The translations under genes and the position numbers were made by a program. From Streptosporangiaceae bacterium (GTDB lineage: Bacteria > Actinomycetota > Actinomycetes > Streptosporangiales > Streptosporangiaceae), in the NCBI GenBank assembly GCA_030041275.1, contig JASHOE010000034.1:1-58212 (forward strand): a stretch of 58,212 nucleotides of DNA. Direction: 5' to 3'. The notes beneath the pieces were generated by a model. That model was not told the origin of the DNA. It saw nothing but the letters and a program-made list of their open reading frames with translations, and did not search any database. Position 1 is the stretch's first letter; every line of letters starts with the position of its first letter. Of this stretch, positions 9,754 to 17,427 are shown one piece after another.

Positions 9754-10353
9754 GTGACGGAGGAAACCACGGCATCCGCCATCGCACCGCCCTCACCTGC
9801 GAGTACGCAGCCGACGGAGCCGGTGTCGGTTGGCCAGGAGTCGGTCAGCACTGGGCCGGACGGCAACTCGCGGCCCGCTAGCGCGAGGTCCGCATCGGCG
9901 GCGCAAACTGCCCAGGCCGACTCGCTGGCCACCACACCCGAAACAGGCACGGGGGCGGACCGGGTCACGGTGCGAATGCCTGCAGACGGTGCATATCTCT
10001 CTGTGCTGCGAACGGCGACCGCCGGCCTCGCGGCCCGGCTTGACTTCACCCTGGACGACATTGAGGACATGCGCATCGCCGTGGATGAGGCCTGCGCCAT
10101 GCTGCTCAGCCAGACCGTGCCGGGCAGCAGCCTCGAGTGCACGTTCACGCTGAGCGCCGACGACATGACGATCGCTGTCTCGGTCCAGAGCCTCAGTCCC
10201 CGCCCCCCGTCGGCGGACACGTTCGCCTGGACCGTGCTGTCGGCTCTGGCTGGGTCGGTGCACGCAGAGGTGGGGCCGGCCGATCGGCTGGCCGTCGTGA
10301 TGCGCAAGGGCCGCCCGCACTCGGGGTCGGCGAGCCGGGAAACCAGAGACTGA
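9754..10353 (+). CDS. RsbW-like anti-sigma factor (degenerate HATPase fold)
   Basis: The first 65 residues are Ala/Ser/Pro-rich and probably disordered. Residues 70-190 match the RsbW/UsfX fold: VRMPADGAYLSVLRTATAGLAARLDFTLDDIEDMRIAVDEAC in outline. The N-box reads DEACAML, so the Mg-coordinating Asn of true kinases is absent, and no DxGxG motif follows. It may therefore bind a sigma factor without kinase activity, as suggested for mycobacterial UsfX-type proteins. GAAGGA precedes GTG 9754. The SigF-like gene starts about 30 nt downstream, so this is very likely its anti-sigma partner. Confidence 0.85.
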   Translation: MTEETTASAIAPPSPASTQPTEPVSVGQESVSTGPDGNSRPASARSASAAQTAQADSLATTPETGTGADRVTVRMPADGAYLSVLRTATAGLAARLDFTLDDIEDMRIAVDEACAMLLSQTVPGSSLECTFTLSADDMTIAVSVQSLSPRPPSADTFAWTVLSALAGSVHAEVGPADRLAVVMRKGRPHSGSASRETRD

Positions 10354-10381
10354 GGTCAGCTTGACCGAGGAGTCGAGGATC

Positions 10382-11389
10382 ATGTCAGCAGCACCGGCCA
10401 GGGGGCGATCCGGCGCTGATGACGGCGAGGGCGCGCTGCCCGCCGTACTGCACCTAGCTGAGGCCGAAGATCTGGCCGAGCCTGGCGATCTGACCGAGCC
10501 TGGCGATCTGGCCGAGCCCGAGGAGCTGGCTGACGCCGGGGACCTGGCTGAGCCGGGTGAGCTGAGTGAGCCCGGCGACCTGGCCGAGGGTGGGGACCTA
10601 GCCGAGCCGCCGCCGCGGATGCAGCACGGCCCGCGGGAGCGCAACCGGGCGCGAGACCTGTTCGAGCAGTTGTCGCGGTTGCCGGCCGACGACGCCGATC
10701 GGCTTCGCATCCGCAGCGAACTGGTGGAGCTGCACCTCCCGCTCGTCGAGTACCTGGCGCGCCGGTTCCGTAACCGCGGCGAGTGGCTGGATGACCTCAC
10801 TCAGGTCGCGACGATCGGCCTGATCAAGTCCATCGACAGGTTCGACCTTGACCGGGGCGTCGAGTTCTCTACGTATGCGACCCCGACCATCGTGGGCGAG
10901 ATCAAGCGGCACTTCCGCGACAAGGGGTGGGCTGTTCGGGTGCCGCGCAGGCTCCAGGAGCTCAAGCTGGCGCTGGCGAAGGCGATCAGCGAACTGGCCC
11001 AGAACCTCGGCCGCGCCCCCACGGTCGCCGAGCTAGCTGAGCACCTGCAGATGAGCGAGGAGGAGGTGCTCGAGGGCCTGGAGTCGGCCAACGCCTACTC
11101 AACGGTGTCGCTCGACGCACCGGACTCCGGCGACGAAGACGCGCCTGCGGTCTCGGAGTCGCTCGGCATGGTCGATGACGCGCTCGAGGGCGTGGAATAC
11201 CGGGAGTCGCTCAAGCCGCTGCTCGAGCAGCTGCCACCCAGGGAGAAGCGCATCCTGCTGCTTCGGTTCTTCGGCAACATGACGCAGTCGCAGATCGCGA
11301 CGGAGCTGGGAATCTCGCAGATGCACGTGTCCCGCCTGCTGGCGAGGACACTCGCTCAGCTCCGCGACGGGCTGACCACCGACGACTAG
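10382..11389 (+). CDS. sigF: RNA polymerase sigma factor of the SigB/SigF family
   Basis: This stress/sporulation-type group 3 sigma factor has region 2 at DLTQVATIGLIKSIDRFDLD and STYATPTIVGEIKRHFRD, region 3 at PTVAELAEHLQMSEEEV and region 4 at LPPREKRILLLRFFGN plus SQIATELGISQMHVSRLL. The unusual part is an N-terminal tract of nine acidic hexapeptides of the form LAEPGD (bases about 10451-10612). Region 1.1 is absent. ATG 10382 follows GAGGAG and is preferred; TTG 10361, 7 codons earlier and 8 nt after the anti-sigma stop, is a realistic alternative. The gene forms an operon with the RsbW-like gene. Confidence 0.92.
   Translation: MSAAPARGRSGADDGEGALPAVLHLAEAEDLAEPGDLTEPGDLAEPEELADAGDLAEPGELSEPGDLAEGGDLAEPPPRMQHGPRERNRARDLFEQLSRLPADDADRLRIRSELVELHLPLVEYLARRFRNRGEWLDDLTQVATIGLIKSIDRFDLDRGVEFSTYATPTIVGEIKRHFRDKGWAVRVPRRLQELKLALAKAISELAQNLGRAPTVAELAEHLQMSEEEVLEGLESANAYSTVSLDAPDSGDEDAPAVSESLGMVDDALEGVEYRESLKPLLEQLPPREKRILLLRFFGNMTQSQIATELGISQMHVSRLLARTLAQLRDGLTTDD
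10451..10612 (+). repeat. Tandem 18-bp repeat in the sigma factor gene
   Basis: Nine imperfect 18-bp units encode LAEPGD-type hexapeptides (LAEAED, LAEPGD, LTEPGD, LAEPEE, LADAGD, LAEPGE, LSEPGD, LAEGGD, LAEPPP). Such arrays change length by slippage or recombination while keeping the frame. Confidence 0.85.
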
Positions 11390-11410
11390 CGTCGGGTTGC
11401 GGTAGCGCTG

Positions 11411-11923
11411 TCAGCTCTTCTGGACGCGGCCAGGCGTGAGCACGCGGACGCTGGCGGGTGCCAGCAACGCGCCCAGGCCGACGACCGCCAGCACGATCGT
11501 CGGAATGCCCCAGTCGAGGCGCCCGGACTCCAGCAGAGCCACGGCGACGATGCCGGCGAAGAGCTGGGTGAGCACCGCAGGGGTACGCGACCAGCGCCGG
11601 GCACCGCGCAGGCCGCGGGCCACGAGAGCGACGACGACCGCCGTGCCGACGGCAATCAGCGTGATGGCCACGCCGCTGGCGGTCTGGTAAGCATTGCCGG
11701 AAGCGGTCTCGATCCCCGCGAAGATGGCCGCCACCAGCAGGCCGACCGCCTCGAGGGCCTCGATGATGGCGGCGGCCAGCACCGTGCCAGGCAGCTGGCG
11801 GGACTCGGCCTCAGCCGGCGTCGAGAGCGCGGGTGGCGCAGCTGACTGGTGGATCGCGGATGACGGCCGAGATGAAGGCTGGCTAGCCTGGGCCCGTGCG
11901 CGCGCTCTTGATCGTGAACCCAA
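11411..11923 (-). CDS. Four-helix membrane protein of unknown function
   Basis: The frame encodes about 170 residues with four hydrophobic segments: AAAIIEALEAVGLLVAAIF, GVAITLIAVGTAVVVALVA, LTQLFAGIVAVALLESG and IPTIVLAVVGLGALLAPAS. Short charged loops and a basic C-terminus (RVQKS) suggest a small inner membrane protein. The start is uncertain: TTG 11923 overlaps the divergent lipid-kinase gene by 28 nt, and GTG 11782 just before the first helix is possible. I do not recognise a family. Confidence 0.6.
   Translation of the reverse strand: MGSRSRARARAQASQPSSRPSSAIHQSAAPPALSTPAEAESRQLPGTVLAAAIIEALEAVGLLVAAIFAGIETASGNAYQTASGVAITLIAVGTAVVVALVARGLRGARRWSRTPAVLTQLFAGIVAVALLESGRLDWGIPTIVLAVVGLGALLAPASVRVLTPGRVQKS
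11884..11889 (+). promoter_or_regulatory. Leaderless-type -10 hexamer of the lipid-kinase gene
   Basis: TAGCCT is followed by 6 nt and GTG 11896. Confidence 0.5.
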
Positions 11924-12975
11924 ACGCCACCTCCACCACCAGCGGCCGACGGGACCTCATCGTCCGGGCCCTGAAGTCTGCAGTCGACCTCGAAGTCGTG
12001 CAAACACGTTACCGGGGCGAGGCCACCAGGCTGGCAGCGACCGCGACGGCGGAGAAGTTTGGGCTCGTCATAACCCTCGGCGGCGATGGCACCGTCAACG
12101 AGGCTGTGAACGGGTTGCTTGACGGCTCGGGCGGTTCGGCCGGCCCCGCGGACGCGGATCACATCCCCGCGCTGGCCGCACTGCCCGGCGGGAACGCGAA
12201 CGTCTTCGTGCGGTCCCTGAATCTGCCCGATGACCCGGTGGACGCCGCCGCAAAGCTGATCGAGGACCTCGCGAGCGGAAGGGAGCGGCGCATCGGCCTC
12301 GGCTGCGCGAGCGGCCGATACTTTACGTTCAACGCCGGCCTGGGGCTGGATGCGGAGGTGGTGCGCGCAATCGAGGGCATGCGCGCGTACGGCCGGACCG
12401 TCACACCAGCATTTTTCGCACGCACCGCACTGCGGCAGTACTTCCGGGTCACGGACCGGAGCCATCCCGCCATCACCATCGTCGAGCCGGCCGACCTGTG
12501 CCCGGATGCCGTGTTCTTGTGTGTGGTGTCGAACTCCGCGCCGTGGACGTACCTCGGTCGCAGGCCAGTGCAGGCCAACCCCGATGCGAGCTTCGACACC
12601 GGCCTTGATCTGCTTGCCTTCCGCAGCCTCAGAACCGTGTCGACGCTGCGCACGTTGCGTCAGATGCTGGCCGAGCGGACCGAGCCGCCCCGCGGCCGAA
12701 CCGTGGTGACCGCCCATGACCTGCCGACTCTGCGCCTGGCCGCGGCCCGCCCGCTCGCTTTTCAGCTCGACGGCGAGTACATGGGCGAGGTCGAGGACAT
12801 CAGCTTCCGGTCGGTGCCCGGCGCGCTGCGGGTGGTCGGGTTAGGCGCGCCAATAGCCGCCAACGACCGCCATCCGGGCGCAGCGGCCTACGGCGGGCAC
12901 CGCGCTCATGCCTGCCATGTGACTGATCCGACACCGAAATCCTTACGAACCTTTGCCGAAGACTCTTGCGGTTGA
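11896..12975 (+). CDS. Diacylglycerol kinase catalytic-domain protein
   Basis: The 359-residue protein begins RALLIVNPNATST and has the nucleotide-binding loop ITLGGDGTVNEAVNGLL and then LAALPGGNANVFVRSL, both hallmarks of the DAGK/YegS/sphingosine kinase fold. It probably phosphorylates a lipid such as diacylglycerol at the membrane; the exact substrate is unknown. TAGCCT sits 6 nt before GTG 11896, supporting a leaderless start. In M. tuberculosis a homologue (Rv3218) also precedes whiB1, so the placement is conserved. Confidence 0.88.
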   Translation: MRALLIVNPNATSTTSGRRDLIVRALKSAVDLEVVQTRYRGEATRLAATATAEKFGLVITLGGDGTVNEAVNGLLDGSGGSAGPADADHIPALAALPGGNANVFVRSLNLPDDPVDAAAKLIEDLASGRERRIGLGCASGRYFTFNAGLGLDAEVVRAIEGMRAYGRTVTPAFFARTALRQYFRVTDRSHPAITIVEPADLCPDAVFLCVVSNSAPWTYLGRRPVQANPDASFDTGLDLLAFRSLRTVSTLRTLRQMLAERTEPPRGRTVVTAHDLPTLRLAAARPLAFQLDGEYMGEVEDISFRSVPGALRVVGLGAPIAANDRHPGAAAYGGHRAHACHVTDPTPKSLRTFAEDSCG

Positions 12976-13227
12976 TAGCCGATCTTGAGAGGGTTGTAAC
13001 GCTCCTGGTGAACGGCGCGCCACGCGCCGTGCTGGGCTGGCGCCGCCAACGCGGCGCGGGTCGGGCAGGGGACACCAGAGAGCGGGGCGATGACCGCTTG
13101 GTCGGCTGTCACCGCACCAGCAGTTAAATCTCAGCGCACCCGGATAAGTACGGGGACGCCGGGTAAGCACAGCAGCACCGATTCAGACCACCACCAAGAT
13201 CCGAATCGTACGTAGCTCGCATAGAGC

Positions 13228-13255
13228 CTAGCTCGTGAAATCGTTCACAAGCTAG
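13228..13255. promoter_or_regulatory. CRP/cAMP-receptor-type operator upstream of whiB1
   Basis: A 28-bp palindrome has arms CTAGCT and AGCTAG outside a core of cGTGA, 6 nt and TCACa (13234-13249). The core differs from TGTGA-N6-TCACA by one base. It ends 53 bp before ATG 13309. In M. tuberculosis the whiB1 promoter is a known target of the CRP protein Rv3676. Confidence 0.7.
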
Positions 13256-13292
13256 ACCGAGCAGCTCAGGCCCCATGCAGCCGGGCCGGGCA

Positions 13293-13299
13293 AAGGAGG
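13293..13299 (+). promoter_or_regulatory. Strong Shine-Dalgarno of whiB1
   Basis: AAAGGAGGAG precedes ATG 13309 and fixes the start. It is the strongest ribosome binding site in this region. Confidence 0.8.
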
Positions 13300-13308
13300 A
13301 GTGGACTC

Positions 13309-13560
13309 ATGGACTGGCGTCACCATGCCGCCTGCCGTGATGTGGATCCGGAGCTTTTCTTTCCGATCGGCAACACCGGGCCTGCGCTGCTCCAGATCGA
13401 GGAGGCCAAGCAGGTATGCCAGCGCTGCAAGGTCAGCGAGCCATGCCTGCAGTGGGCACTCGAGAGCGGCCAGGACGCAGGCGTCTGGGGTGGCCTCAGC
13501 GAGGATGAACGGCGCTCAGTCAAGCGCCGCAACCGCATAGCCGCCCGCACAGGCGCCTGA
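13309..13560 (+). CDS. whiB1: WhiB-family iron-sulfur transcriptional regulator, WhiB1 type
   Basis: The 83-residue protein has the four cluster-ligating cysteines at residues 9, 37, 40 and 46 (AACRD, VCQRCKVSEPC), the turn GVWGGLSEDERR and a basic KRRN tail for DNA binding. WhiB1 holds a nitric-oxide-sensitive [4Fe-4S] cluster and binds region 4 of the primary sigma factor. The start MDWRHHAACRD is identical in layout to WhiB1 of mycobacteria. Its neighbours (lipid kinase before, pdtaS after, convergent) also match. A CRP-like site lies upstream and a terminator hairpin downstream. Confidence 0.95.
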   Translation: MDWRHHAACRDVDPELFFPIGNTGPALLQIEEAKQVCQRCKVSEPCLQWALESGQDAGVWGGLSEDERRSVKRRNRIAARTGA

Positions 13561-13571
13561 CGTATCGACAG

Positions 13572-13601
13572 GCTGCGCCCCGGCATGAGCCGCGGCGCAG
13601 C
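13572..13601. terminator. Bidirectional hairpin between whiB1 and pdtaS
   Basis: GCTGCGCC (13572-13579) and GGCGCAGC (13594-13601) flank an inner CGGC/GCCG stem with an ATGA loop, giving 12 bp with one C-C mismatch. TTT follows on the plus side. Confidence 0.75.
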
Positions 13602-13645
13602 TTTCGCTGTCGGCGGCCGTCAGCGGCGACCCGCTGGGGGCGCAG

Positions 13646-15277
13646 CTAATCCGGTTTCGCCGGGGTCATCGCCACGCGGCTGGCTTCAGCGGTCCAGGAG
13701 TCGCCGACATCCCCCGGACCGGCCCCGGTCGCCGGAGTCTCCCCGAGCGGCAGCACCACCACTACCTGAGTGCCCCCGCCTGGCCTCGCCGTAATCTCCA
13801 GGGTGCCACCCAGCTCGGTCAGCACCAGCGTCCGGACGATCTGCAGGCCGAGGCTCGTCGTCGAGTCCAGATCGAATTCCGCCGGCAGGCCAACGCCGTT
13901 GTCCGAGACCGTGACGCTGAGCGACCCCGGTTCCCGGACGGCGATCACCTGCAGGCTGCCCGTCGCAGCCTGGCCGGGGTCGGAGAGCCCGTGCTGCAGG
14001 GCATTCTGGAGCAGCTCGGTCAGGACCAGGGCCAGCGGACTAGCGATCAGCGCTGGTAGCTGGCCGAACTGTCCCCGCAAGACGGGCGTCACCCGAACCT
14101 CGGGAGCGGACAGCTCGCCCGCCATCATCGCCACCCGGCCAGCGATGTCGTCGAAGTCCACAGTCTCGTCCGGCATCCGCGACAGCGTCTCGTGCACCAT
14201 CGCGATGGAGCCAACCCTCCGCACTGCCTCCTCGAGAGCGTCTCGTGCCTCCGGCACCTGCAGGCGCCGCGCCTGCAGGCGCAGCAGCGCGGCCACAGTC
14301 TGCAGGTTGTTCTTCACCCGGTGGTGGATTTCCCTGATGGTGGCGTCTTTGGTCAGCAGCTCCCGCTCCCGGTGCCGCAGCTCGGTCACGTCCCTGAGCA
14401 ACACCAGCGCGCCTGACCGGTCACCGTCGACCACAAGCGGGATGGCACGCAGCTGGACGACGGCACCATTCGCCTCGACCTCGGTCTCGGCCGGCGCACG
14501 GCCGCTGGCCGCGAGCATCAGCGAGTCGTCGCGCGGCTCCCGGTTGACGTTCAGCCGCGCGGTCAGCGGGCCGAGCTGCTTGCCGACGAGGTCGGCGGCG
14601 AGGCCCAGCCGGCGATACGCCGACAGTCCGTTCGGGCTCGCGTAGGTCACCTGACCGGTCCGGTTCAGCCGGATAAGCCCATCCCCGACGCGCGGAGACC
14701 TGACCAGCGTGGGCTCGGCACCCAGCACCGGGAACATGCCCGCCGCGACCATCTGGGTCAGGTCGTCCGCCGCCTTCAGGTACGCCAGCTCCAGGCGGCT
14801 TGGGGTTCGCGCGAAACTCAGGTTGGTCGACCGCTCGACCACCGCGATGACGTAGTCGTTGCGCGTGACCGGGATCGTCTCATGCCGGACCGGCACTCCC
14901 CGCGTCCACTCCGGGTCGCCTTCCCGGCACACCCTCCGGTCGACGTACGCGGCCGCGAGGTACTGCTGCTCAGCGCCCGGCCGCACAGAGCCGACGATGT
15001 CGTCGGGCAACGCGGTCGGCCCGGTGGTCGGCCGCATCTGCGCCAGCACTATCCAGCTGGCGCCATCCGGCCAGCGCCCGCCACCGCTGGTGGACTCGGG
15101 GGGTCGTCCGCCAGCATCAGCATCGCCGTTCTGGCCGGCCGGCAACGGGGCCCACAGCACCAGGTCGGCGAACGACAAGTCGGCGAGCAGCTGCCAGTCA
15201 GATATCAGCGCGTGCAGCCAGTCCAGGTCCGCCCCGCGAATCCCGGCCCGCCGGGCGAGGTCGGTCAGCGTCGGCAT
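13646..15277 (-). CDS. pdtaS: PdtaS-type sensor histidine kinase
   Basis: The 543-residue soluble protein has an N-terminal GAF-like domain (residues 1-190), a PAS domain (about 205-305) and a HisKA_2/HATPase module. The phosphoacceptor motif is REIHHRVKNNLQTVAALL. The ATP-binding part shows LTELLQNALQHG, VSDNGVGLP and SLGLQIVRTL. There are no transmembrane helices. In mycobacteria PdtaS phosphorylates the RNA-binding antiterminator PdtaR and responds to nitric oxide and copper; the kinase here should act similarly, but the pdtaR gene is not in the window. The convergent position next to whiB1 is conserved. Confidence 0.93.
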   Translation of the reverse strand: MPTLTDLARRAGIRGADLDWLHALISDWQLLADLSFADLVLWAPLPAGQNGDADAGGRPPESTSGGGRWPDGASWIVLAQMRPTTGPTALPDDIVGSVRPGAEQQYLAAAYVDRRVCREGDPEWTRGVPVRHETIPVTRNDYVIAVVERSTNLSFARTPSRLELAYLKAADDLTQMVAAGMFPVLGAEPTLVRSPRVGDGLIRLNRTGQVTYASPNGLSAYRRLGLAADLVGKQLGPLTARLNVNREPRDDSLMLAASGRAPAETEVEANGAVVQLRAIPLVVDGDRSGALVLLRDVTELRHRERELLTKDATIREIHHRVKNNLQTVAALLRLQARRLQVPEARDALEEAVRRVGSIAMVHETLSRMPDETVDFDDIAGRVAMMAGELSAPEVRVTPVLRGQFGQLPALIASPLALVLTELLQNALQHGLSDPGQAATGSLQVIAVREPGSLSVTVSDNGVGLPAEFDLDSTTSLGLQIVRTLVLTELGGTLEITARPGGGTQVVVVLPLGETPATGAGPGDVGDSWTAEASRVAMTPAKPD

Positions 15278-15374
15278 CCTGCCATCATCGCAGCCGGATC
15301 GACATGGTCTGTACCGGCGGCGGTGCGCGCGACAGCACCCGCCGGGGCCGCCGCTAGACCCTCCTACCAGCTGG

Positions 15375-15380
15375 TAACGT
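15375..15380 (+). promoter_or_regulatory. Leaderless-type -10 hexamer of the ThDP enzyme gene
   Basis: TAACGT is followed by 7 nt and ATG 15388. Confidence 0.55.
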
Positions 15381-15387
15381 CGCCCGC

Positions 15388-17043
15388 ATGAGCTCGCAAC
15401 GGCCAGCGCACGGCGGCGCCCAGGCGGTAGCGGCGGCTCGCCGGCACGGCGTCGCCACGATGTTCACGCTGTCGGGCGGGCACGTGTTCCCGCTGTACGA
15501 CGGCGCCGTGACCGCGGACCCGCCGATGCCGATCATCGACGTCCGGCACGAGCAGACCGCGGTGTTCGCCGCCGAGGCGACCGCCCGGCTGACGCGAGGA
15601 CCCGGCCTGGCGGTGCTGACCGCGGGTCCCGGCGTGACAAACGGGATCAGCGGCGTGACCACCGCTCACTTCAACGGAACGCCGGTCGTGGTCCTGGCCG
15701 GACGGGCACCTGACGGCCGCTGGGGCTCGGGGAGCCTGCAGGAGCTCGATCATCCGCCGCTGCTGGCACCGGTGACCAAGCGGTCCTGGACCGTGCACGA
15801 CCCGGGCCAGGTCGGAGCGGCCGTCGACCAGGCGTTCACGCTGGCCAGCTCCCGGCACCGAGGCCCAGTATTCCTCGACGCGAGTCTGGAGGCACTGTTC
15901 GGAGCCAGCGCCCCGGCTCCCGCTGCTGCGGCGGCCGCCGAAATGCCACGCGGCGATATGCCGTCCGCGGCCGACGTCACCGCCGTCGCGAAGCTGCTCA
16001 GCGCCGCGCGCCGACCCGTGCTGGTGCTCGGCTCGGACGTGTGGGCCGACGGCGCGGAGCAGGCCGCTCGCGCCGCGGCCGAGCGGATCAACCTGCCGGT
16101 CGTCGCGAACGGCCAGGGCCGGGGCATCCTTCCGGCCGGGCATTCGCAGCTGGTCACCAGGGCGCGCGCGCTGGCGTTCGGCGAGGCGGACCTGGTCATC
16201 GTGGCAGGCACGCCGCTGGACTTCCGGCTCGGTTACGGCCGCTTCGGCGGCCGTGGCGACACTCCCCCGGCCTTGGTTGTGCACCTCGCCGACGCCGCCG
16301 ATCAGGTGGCCACCCACTGCGCACTGGCGGGCTCGGCCGCCGGGGACCTGACCGGGATCTTCACCGCGCTGGCGGACGAGGCGAGCGTCGGCGACTGGCC
16401 CACTGGATGGCTGCCACGGCTGCGCCAGGTGTGTGCTGACCAATCGGCGGCCGACGCGGCGCTGCTGCACAGCTCGGCCAGTCCGATCCACCCGCTGCGG
16501 ATCTATGGCGAGCTCGCGGGCCTGCTGGAACCGGACGCCGTGGTGATCGGCGACGGTGGCGACTTCGTCAGCTACGCAGGCAAGTATGTCGAGCCGCAGC
16601 AGCCGGGCGGCTGGCTCGATCCTGGCCCTTACGGCTGTCTGGGTACCGGGCTCGGGTATGCCATCGGCGCCAGGGTGGCGCGCCCGGCGTCCCAGGTCGT
16701 GCTGCTCCTCGGCGATGGTGCCGCCGGGTTCTCGCTGATGGACGTCGACACCCTGGTCCGCCATGGCCTGCCGGTCGTCATGATCTGCGGCAACAACGGC
16801 ATCTGGGGCCTGGAGAAACACCCCATGCGAGCGCTCTACGGCTACGACGTCGCGGCTGACTTGCAGCGGGGCTGCCGGTACGACCAGGTGGTGACGGCGC
16901 TTGGCGGCGGCGGCGAGCTGGTCACCGACCCGGCCGACATCGGCCCGGCGCTGCGGCGCGCGTTCGATTCAGGTCAGCCGTACCTGGTCAACATCGTCAC
17001 CGACCCAGCCGACGCCTACCCGCGGTCAACCACCGGCGTGTGA
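15388..17043 (+). CDS. Acetolactate synthase-like ThDP-dependent enzyme
   Basis: The 551-residue protein has the three domains of the family. The N-terminal pyrimidine-binding domain carries the catalytic Glu in DVRHEQTAVFAAEA, the middle domain is FAD/nucleotide-type, and the C-terminal diphosphate-binding domain has GDGAAGFSLMDVDTLVR and NNGIWGLEKH. It resembles the stand-alone IlvG-like enzymes of actinobacteria, not the ilvBNC operon enzyme, as no regulatory subunit follows. The substrate may be pyruvate or another 2-keto acid. ATG 15388 is supported by TAACGT at 7 nt. A hairpin terminator follows. Confidence 0.85.
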   Translation: MSSQRPAHGGAQAVAAARRHGVATMFTLSGGHVFPLYDGAVTADPPMPIIDVRHEQTAVFAAEATARLTRGPGLAVLTAGPGVTNGISGVTTAHFNGTPVVVLAGRAPDGRWGSGSLQELDHPPLLAPVTKRSWTVHDPGQVGAAVDQAFTLASSRHRGPVFLDASLEALFGASAPAPAAAAAAEMPRGDMPSAADVTAVAKLLSAARRPVLVLGSDVWADGAEQAARAAAERINLPVVANGQGRGILPAGHSQLVTRARALAFGEADLVIVAGTPLDFRLGYGRFGGRGDTPPALVVHLADAADQVATHCALAGSAAGDLTGIFTALADEASVGDWPTGWLPRLRQVCADQSAADAALLHSSASPIHPLRIYGELAGLLEPDAVVIGDGGDFVSYAGKYVEPQQPGGWLDPGPYGCLGTGLGYAIGARVARPASQVVLLLGDGAAGFSLMDVDTLVRHGLPVVMICGNNGIWGLEKHPMRALYGYDVAADLQRGCRYDQVVTALGGGGELVTDPADIGPALRRAFDSGQPYLVNIVTDPADAYPRSTTGV

Positions 17044-17082
17044 CGCTCGGGAGAGCGCAGGCTTGACGTGCGGCGGCGGCCT

Positions 17083-17112
17083 GGCGTGCGCGGAGCACGC
17101 CACGCCTTTTTT
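17083..17112 (+). terminator. Intrinsic terminator with T-tract
   Basis: GGCGTGC (17083-17089) pairs with GCACGCC (17095-17101) and is followed by a six-T run at 17107-17112. Confidence 0.85.
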
Positions 17113-17161
17113 CTGATTCAGCAGGCGCGATCCATAGTCGGGGTGCGGGCTGGCTGCTCGT

Positions 17162-17374
17162 TTACTCGATGACGGCGATGAGGTCGCCCTCCTGAACCAC
17201 GTCTCCCTCGGCGACGGCGAGCCTCGCGAGTGTGCCCGGGCTCTCGGCCAGCACGGGGATCTCCATCTTCATCGACTCCAGGATCACCAGGATGTCCCCG
17301 TCAGCCACCGTGTCGCCTTCGGCGGCCACGACCTTCCACACGTTGGCCACCATCTCAGCCCGGACTTCACTCAC
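17162..17374 (-). CDS. Free-standing biotin/lipoyl attachment domain protein
   Basis: The whole 70-residue protein is one biotinyl domain. The acceptor Lys36 lies in ILESMKMEIPV, with the mirrored half ending in EGDLIAVIE. GAAGGGGAG precedes GTG 17374. It is the counterpart of the mycobacterial TB7.3 protein (Rv3221c), a small biotinylated protein beside sigH. It lies 53 nt after the biotin carboxylase gene on the same strand and probably serves as its carrier. Confidence 0.92.
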   Translation of the reverse strand: MSEVRAEMVANVWKVVAAEGDTVADGDILVILESMKMEIPVLAESPGTLARLAVAEGDVVQEGDLIAVIE

Positions 17375-17427
17375 GCGTGCTCCCCTTCATCTGACCACCG
17401 CCGGGCACAGCCGCCGGTTGCGCTCCA

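Larger units (their letters stand above)
12976..13308. other. whiB1 upstream region
   Basis: The 333-bp gap carries TTGATA (12972-12977) and TTGTAA (12994-12999) with a 16-bp spacer, which could start a leader of about 300 nt. It also has a CCCGG/CCGGG hairpin near 13139-13164 and the CRP-like palindrome at 13228-13255. I could not match the leader to a known riboswitch. Confidence 0.35.

Noticed and set aside
12976..13308. Riboswitch in the whiB1 leader
   Set aside because: I compared it with the c-di-AMP and other actinobacterial riboswitches from memory and could not fit conserved cores; only simple hairpins are visible.
15364..16821. Minus-strand frame of 485 codons opposite the ThDP enzyme
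   Set aside because: The plus-strand frame has clear ThDP motifs; the antisense frame has none.
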